DNA of 64,000 nucleotides, taken from NCBI RefSeq assembly GCF_000478685.1, contig NZ_AMSD01000001.1, forward strand, positions 62,001-126,000, given 5' to 3'. The DNA comes from Candidatus Photodesmus katoptron Akat1 (GTDB taxonomy: Bacteria > Pseudomonadota > Gammaproteobacteria > Enterobacterales > Vibrionaceae). The position numbers and the translations under genes were made by a program. Below the pieces are notes generated by a model that worked only from the letters and a program-made list of their open reading frames with translations, had not been told where the DNA came from and ran no database searches. Positions 62,037 through 64,000 of this stretch are shown one piece after another; the stretch's first letter is position 1, and the number at the start of each line of letters is the position of its first letter.

Positions 62037-63693
62037 TGAAATTTTTACCTAATTTAGTATCAGAAAATATTTGATTTACTATTTCCTCTACTTCAACTTT
62101 AATAAGTCTAAGATGCTCTTCACTTTTAAAACTTTCGAAATAAATCTTATACATATCTTCAGTACCAGATGGACGAATTACAAACCAACCATCTTTGGTA
62201 GTTATTTTTAATCCACCAATATTAACATTGTTACCTGATGCGTGAGTTAATCGAGAAACTATATCACTCCCAGCTAAAGTTTTTATAGGAATCATCTCTG
62301 GTGATAATTTAGCTAAAATATCTCTTTGAAAACGATTTGCAAAAACTTGTGCACGATCGTACCAAAATTTTCCATGTTTACCAACTAAATCTTCATAGTA
62401 CTTTTGAGGATTTTTACCTGTTACAGCAGTAATTTCAGCAGCTAATAAACACAAAATAATTCCATCTTTATCGGTAGACCAAGGAGTCCCATCTTTACGT
62501 AAAAAAGAAGCTCCTCCACTTTCTTCAGCTGCAAATCCTAACTGGCATTTATATAAATCATCTACAAACCATTTAAAACCAACTGGTACTTCATATAGCT
62601 TTCTACCTAAATTTTCTACAACACAATCAATCAAATAGCTTGATACTAAGGTTTTTCCAACAGCGATATTTTGATTCCAATTTTTACGATATCGATATAA
62701 ATAATCAATACATACAGCTAAAAAATGATTTGACTCCACTAAACCTTGAGGTGTAACAATACAATGACGGTCATGATCAGGATCATTGCCAAATGAAAGA
62801 TCGTAACTGCCCCTTGAGTCTATTAAGCTAGATATCGCATAAGGAGAAGAACAATCCATACGAATCACTCCATCTTTATCTAAAGACATAAAACGAAATG
62901 AAGGATCAATATCTTCTCTAATCAAAGTAAGATCTAAATTATATACCTCTCCAATCTTTTTCCAATAATTAATACCACTACCACCAAGTGGATCCACTCC
63001 TAATTTCAAATTAGCATTTTGAATAGCCTGTATATTAATTACATTTACTAAGTCGTTAATGTAGGATTTTGCTAAATCTTTTTCAATAAATAAACTAGAT
63101 AACTTAGCCTTTGATAAACTTATACGCTTCACATCTTTTAATTTTTTAGAAATAAAGAGATTAGCTCTTTCTTCAATTAATTGAGTTAGCTCTGAACCAG
63201 CAGGACCACCATGAACATAATTATATTTGATACCACCATCTTGTGGTGGATTATGTGATGGAGTAATAACTAAACCATCAGCCTTATCTTTATGAACTGA
63301 ATTAAAACTTAAAATTGCATGAGATATAGCAGGAGTGGGAGTATAACCATTATTTTCTTGAACAATAACCTTTATATTATTTGCAATAAGTACTTCGATT
63401 GCAGTAGCAAAAGCAGGTTCTGATAATGCATGGGTATCTTTCCCAATAAACAATGGTCCTGTTATATTTTTTTCATCACGTAGTTCAACTATTGCTTGAA
63501 CAATACCTAATATATGATTTTCATTAAAAGTATACTTATCTGCGCTACCACGATGCCCAGAAGTACCAAATTGCACCATATGTTCAGGATTATTTAAATC
63601 AGGTTTTAAAAGAAAATAATTAGCAACCAAAGCAGGGATATTGTATAAATCTTCTTGTTTAGCTCCTTGACCAGCTTTAGAATGTATAGTCAT
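62029..63693 (-). CDS. pgm: phosphoglucomutase (alpha-D-glucose)
   Basis: Interconverts glucose-1-phosphate and glucose-6-phosphate, linking PTS glucose to UDP-glucose and envelope sugars. The 554 aa (E. coli 546) have the phosphoserine loop ITPSHNPPQDGG (about residue 146), the metal loop GNDPDHDRH, and the sugar-binding RPSGTEDMYKIYFES. It is followed by nif3 and preceded by a broken seqA, the usual seqA-pgm arrangement. Confidence 0.97.
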   Translation of the reverse strand: MTIHSKAGQGAKQEDLYNIPALVANYFLLKPDLNNPEHMVQFGTSGHRGSADKYTFNENHILGIVQAIVELRDEKNITGPLFIGKDTHALSEPAFATAIEVLIANNIKVIVQENNGYTPTPAISHAILSFNSVHKDKADGLVITPSHNPPQDGGIKYNYVHGGPAGSELTQLIEERANLFISKKLKDVKRISLSKAKLSSLFIEKDLAKSYINDLVNVINIQAIQNANLKLGVDPLGGSGINYWKKIGEVYNLDLTLIREDIDPSFRFMSLDKDGVIRMDCSSPYAISSLIDSRGSYDLSFGNDPDHDRHCIVTPQGLVESNHFLAVCIDYLYRYRKNWNQNIAVGKTLVSSYLIDCVVENLGRKLYEVPVGFKWFVDDLYKCQLGFAAEESGGASFLRKDGTPWSTDKDGIILCLLAAEITAVTGKNPQKYYEDLVGKHGKFWYDRAQVFANRFQRDILAKLSPEMIPIKTLAGSDIVSRLTHASGNNVNIGGLKITTKDGWFVIRPSGTEDMYKIYFESFKSEEHLRLIKVEVEEIVNQIFSDTKLGKNFNE

Positions 63694-63757
63694 TTAAATA
63701 TCCTTATTTAAAATAAACTTAAAAGGACTAGTAATTAAAACAATACTTAAGATAATA

Positions 63758-64000
63758 TTATGTTAAATTTATCACTATTTTAATTAACTCTTCAGAAAAA
63801 TGCATCCTGATATCAGTTGTTTGATCATCTGGTGTTTACGACTAGTATTATTATTTGTGATAACCCCAAAATGAGTATTTGGAATAGTTCTTGGTTTTGT
63901 TTGTTGCATTACCATTTTCTAATAATACTTTTTTAGTATCAGCAAAATACAGTCTTTTACGTCCTTTAACTTGAGTAGATTTATAAAAACCTTTTGGATC
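63758..64000 (-). pseudogene. seqA: seqA, C-terminal part with two frameshifts (5' end beyond window)
   Basis: SeqA binds hemimethylated GATC and delays re-initiation of replication. Three reading-frame pieces on the minus strand align in order with E. coli SeqA. The first runs to LENGN (compare LLKNGN). The second, shifted, reads TKPRTIPNTHFGVITNNNT (compare TKPKHVPGTPYWVITNTNT). The third reads MHFSEELIKIV (compare MQFPAELIEKV). The shifts lie near 63897-63907 and 63803-63810. The DNA-binding domain is thus out of frame, and the gene is almost surely inactive unless the shifts are errors. It sits directly upstream of pgm as in relatives. Confidence 0.88.

Overview
The window comes from a strongly AT-rich, reduced gammaproteobacterial genome. 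Nearly every gene is a housekeeping gene, non-coding gaps are low-complexity AT sequence, and several genes are decayed or missing from otherwise conserved operons. I saw no insertion sequence, prophage, CRISPR array or rRNA gene. From my knowledge of Vibrio gene order, several blocks look like Vibrionaceae rather than Escherichia: tig-clpX-lon-ppiD-cmk-rpsA-ihfB-lapA-lapB-pyrF; rsxABCDGE-nth-gloA with motY and rnt; and sucDCBA-sdhBADC/gltA/nif3/pgm/seqA. The Vibrio-type GTP cyclohydrolase II and the sodium-motor protein MotY agree. My best inference is a host-restricted Vibrionaceae symbiont, for example like the luminous flashlight-fish symbionts (Candidatus Photodesmus). A reduced Enterobacterales symbiont is not excluded.

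Layout. 1-8.3 kb: a cut metallo-hydrolase gene, ribA, fumA, pabB, queD, sdaA, rbgA and ihfA. 8.4-15.5 kb: pheST, tRNA-Cys and tRNA-Leu in convergent orientation, serS, lolA and a membrane-anchored protein of unknown function. 15.5-28.1 kb: pyrF, lapB, lapA, ihfB, rpsA, cmk, ppiD, lon, clpX, tig. 28.3-32.1 kb: a YceI-family protein, gapA and ptsG. 32.3-41.3 kb: holB-tmk-mltG-pabC-fabF-acpP-fabG-fabD-fabH-plsX-rpmF (transcribed right to left). 41.3-42.1 kb: an 800-bp gene-free region with a pair of DnaA-box-like sites. 42.1-50.1 kb: rsxABCDGE, nth, gloA, motY, rnt. 50.1-64 kb: sucDCBA-sdhBADC, divergent gltA, then nif3, pgm and a broken seqA.

Together the genes support glucose uptake and glycolysis (ptsG, gapA, pgm), a near-complete oxidative TCA cycle (gltA, sucABCD, sdhCDAB, fumA), Rnf/Rsx electron transfer, fatty-acid and phospholipid initiation, p-aminobenzoate (pabB, pabC), the first step of riboflavin synthesis, and protein quality control.

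The most notable signals are signs of ongoing decay: seqA with two frameshifts; lapA with a one-base frameshift in a T7 tract; a 23-bp tandem duplication that rewrote the C-terminus of IhfB; and clpP and hupB missing from their usual places. Others are a perfect 40-bp palindrome inside fumA, a ptsG terminator hairpin overlapping a likely gapA promoter, and retention of motY. I found no convincing previously undescribed multi-gene system.
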